Shown piece by piece: positions 26,331-26,426 of a stretch of DNA of 26,426 nucleotides. Numbering within the stretch: the first letter of the stretch is position 1; each line of letters begins with the position of its first letter. The stretch covers positions 183,383 through 209,808 of the forward strand of contig MU646763.1 of the NCBI GenBank assembly GCA_026770585.1. Direction: 5' to 3'. Under the pieces are notes generated by a model. It ran no database searches. It was not told the DNA's origin and was given only the letters and a program-made list of their open reading frames with translations. Made by a program: the position numbers and the translations under genes. The stretch is from Baffinella frigidus (Eukaryota > Cryptophyceae > Cryptomonadales > Baffinellaceae).

Positions 26331-26426
26331 GTCTGGCGGAAGTGCTCCGCTCGGGCGCTAGAGACACACGGAGACATCGTGTGCGAGTTAGGCTTCACTG
26401 AGAGGAGAGACGGATGGCACGTGCCG

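Overview
The window is nuclear DNA from a eukaryote, most likely a microalga or related protist. Protein-coding exons are GC-rich and split by spliceosomal introns. The dispersed repeat is a degenerate telomere-like heptamer (CCCTAAA/TTTAGGG, the plant-type telomere unit also used by many algae and alveolates). All nine introns whose ends I could fix by reading frame or homology have G as the first exon base after the acceptor AG, and one uses a GC donor. That style is reported for dinoflagellates, but I found no spliced-leader relic, so the lineage stays open. There are no bacterial features, no rRNA, no CRISPR array and no intact tRNA.

Layout, left to right. (1) Positions 1-1487 hold the 3' part of a gene for a cyclic-nucleotide-binding-domain (cNBD) protein, preceded by a five-copy 21-bp minisatellite. 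(2) Positions 1660-2010 are the first copy of a duplicated element carrying, on the minus strand, a short conserved exon that looks like a signal-peptide exon. (3) Positions 2010-5230 are mostly non-genic: two G-strand telomere-like blocks, a minus-strand zinc-knuckle-like fragment and a large fold-back element. (4) Positions 5232-8709 are a complete four-exon phytanoyl-CoA dioxygenase (PhyH) family gene. (5) Positions 8710-12200 are gene-poor, with hairpin arrays, a 44-bp perfect palindrome and three copies of a TA-flanked MITE family. (6) Positions 12760-13140 are the second copy of the duplicated element, arranged head to head with the next gene. (7) Positions 13291-22511 are a complete tandem-cNBD gene with at least seven exons, whose last intron is 3.9 kb of almost pure heptamer repeat. 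(8) Positions 22512-26426 are unassigned sequence with hairpins, one possible minus-strand exon, a 51-bp direct repeat able to fold into a three-way junction, and two small G-strand blocks.

The main biological point is the introns. Six of nine contain telomere-like heptamer tracts, and in all six the C-rich strand is the sense strand. That strand has neither GT nor AG in its common variants, so it is silent to splicing; the opposite strand would place TTTAG|G or TTCAG|G, a perfect acceptor, every 7 bases. Comparison of the two cNBD paralogues shows that the left one lacks two introns present in the right one. At both sites, and at PhyH intron 1, the bases at the intron start repeat those at the next exon start, like a short target-site duplication. 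This fits intron birth by insertion of telomere-like DNA at staggered breaks. It is an inference from a few junctions, but it can be tested.
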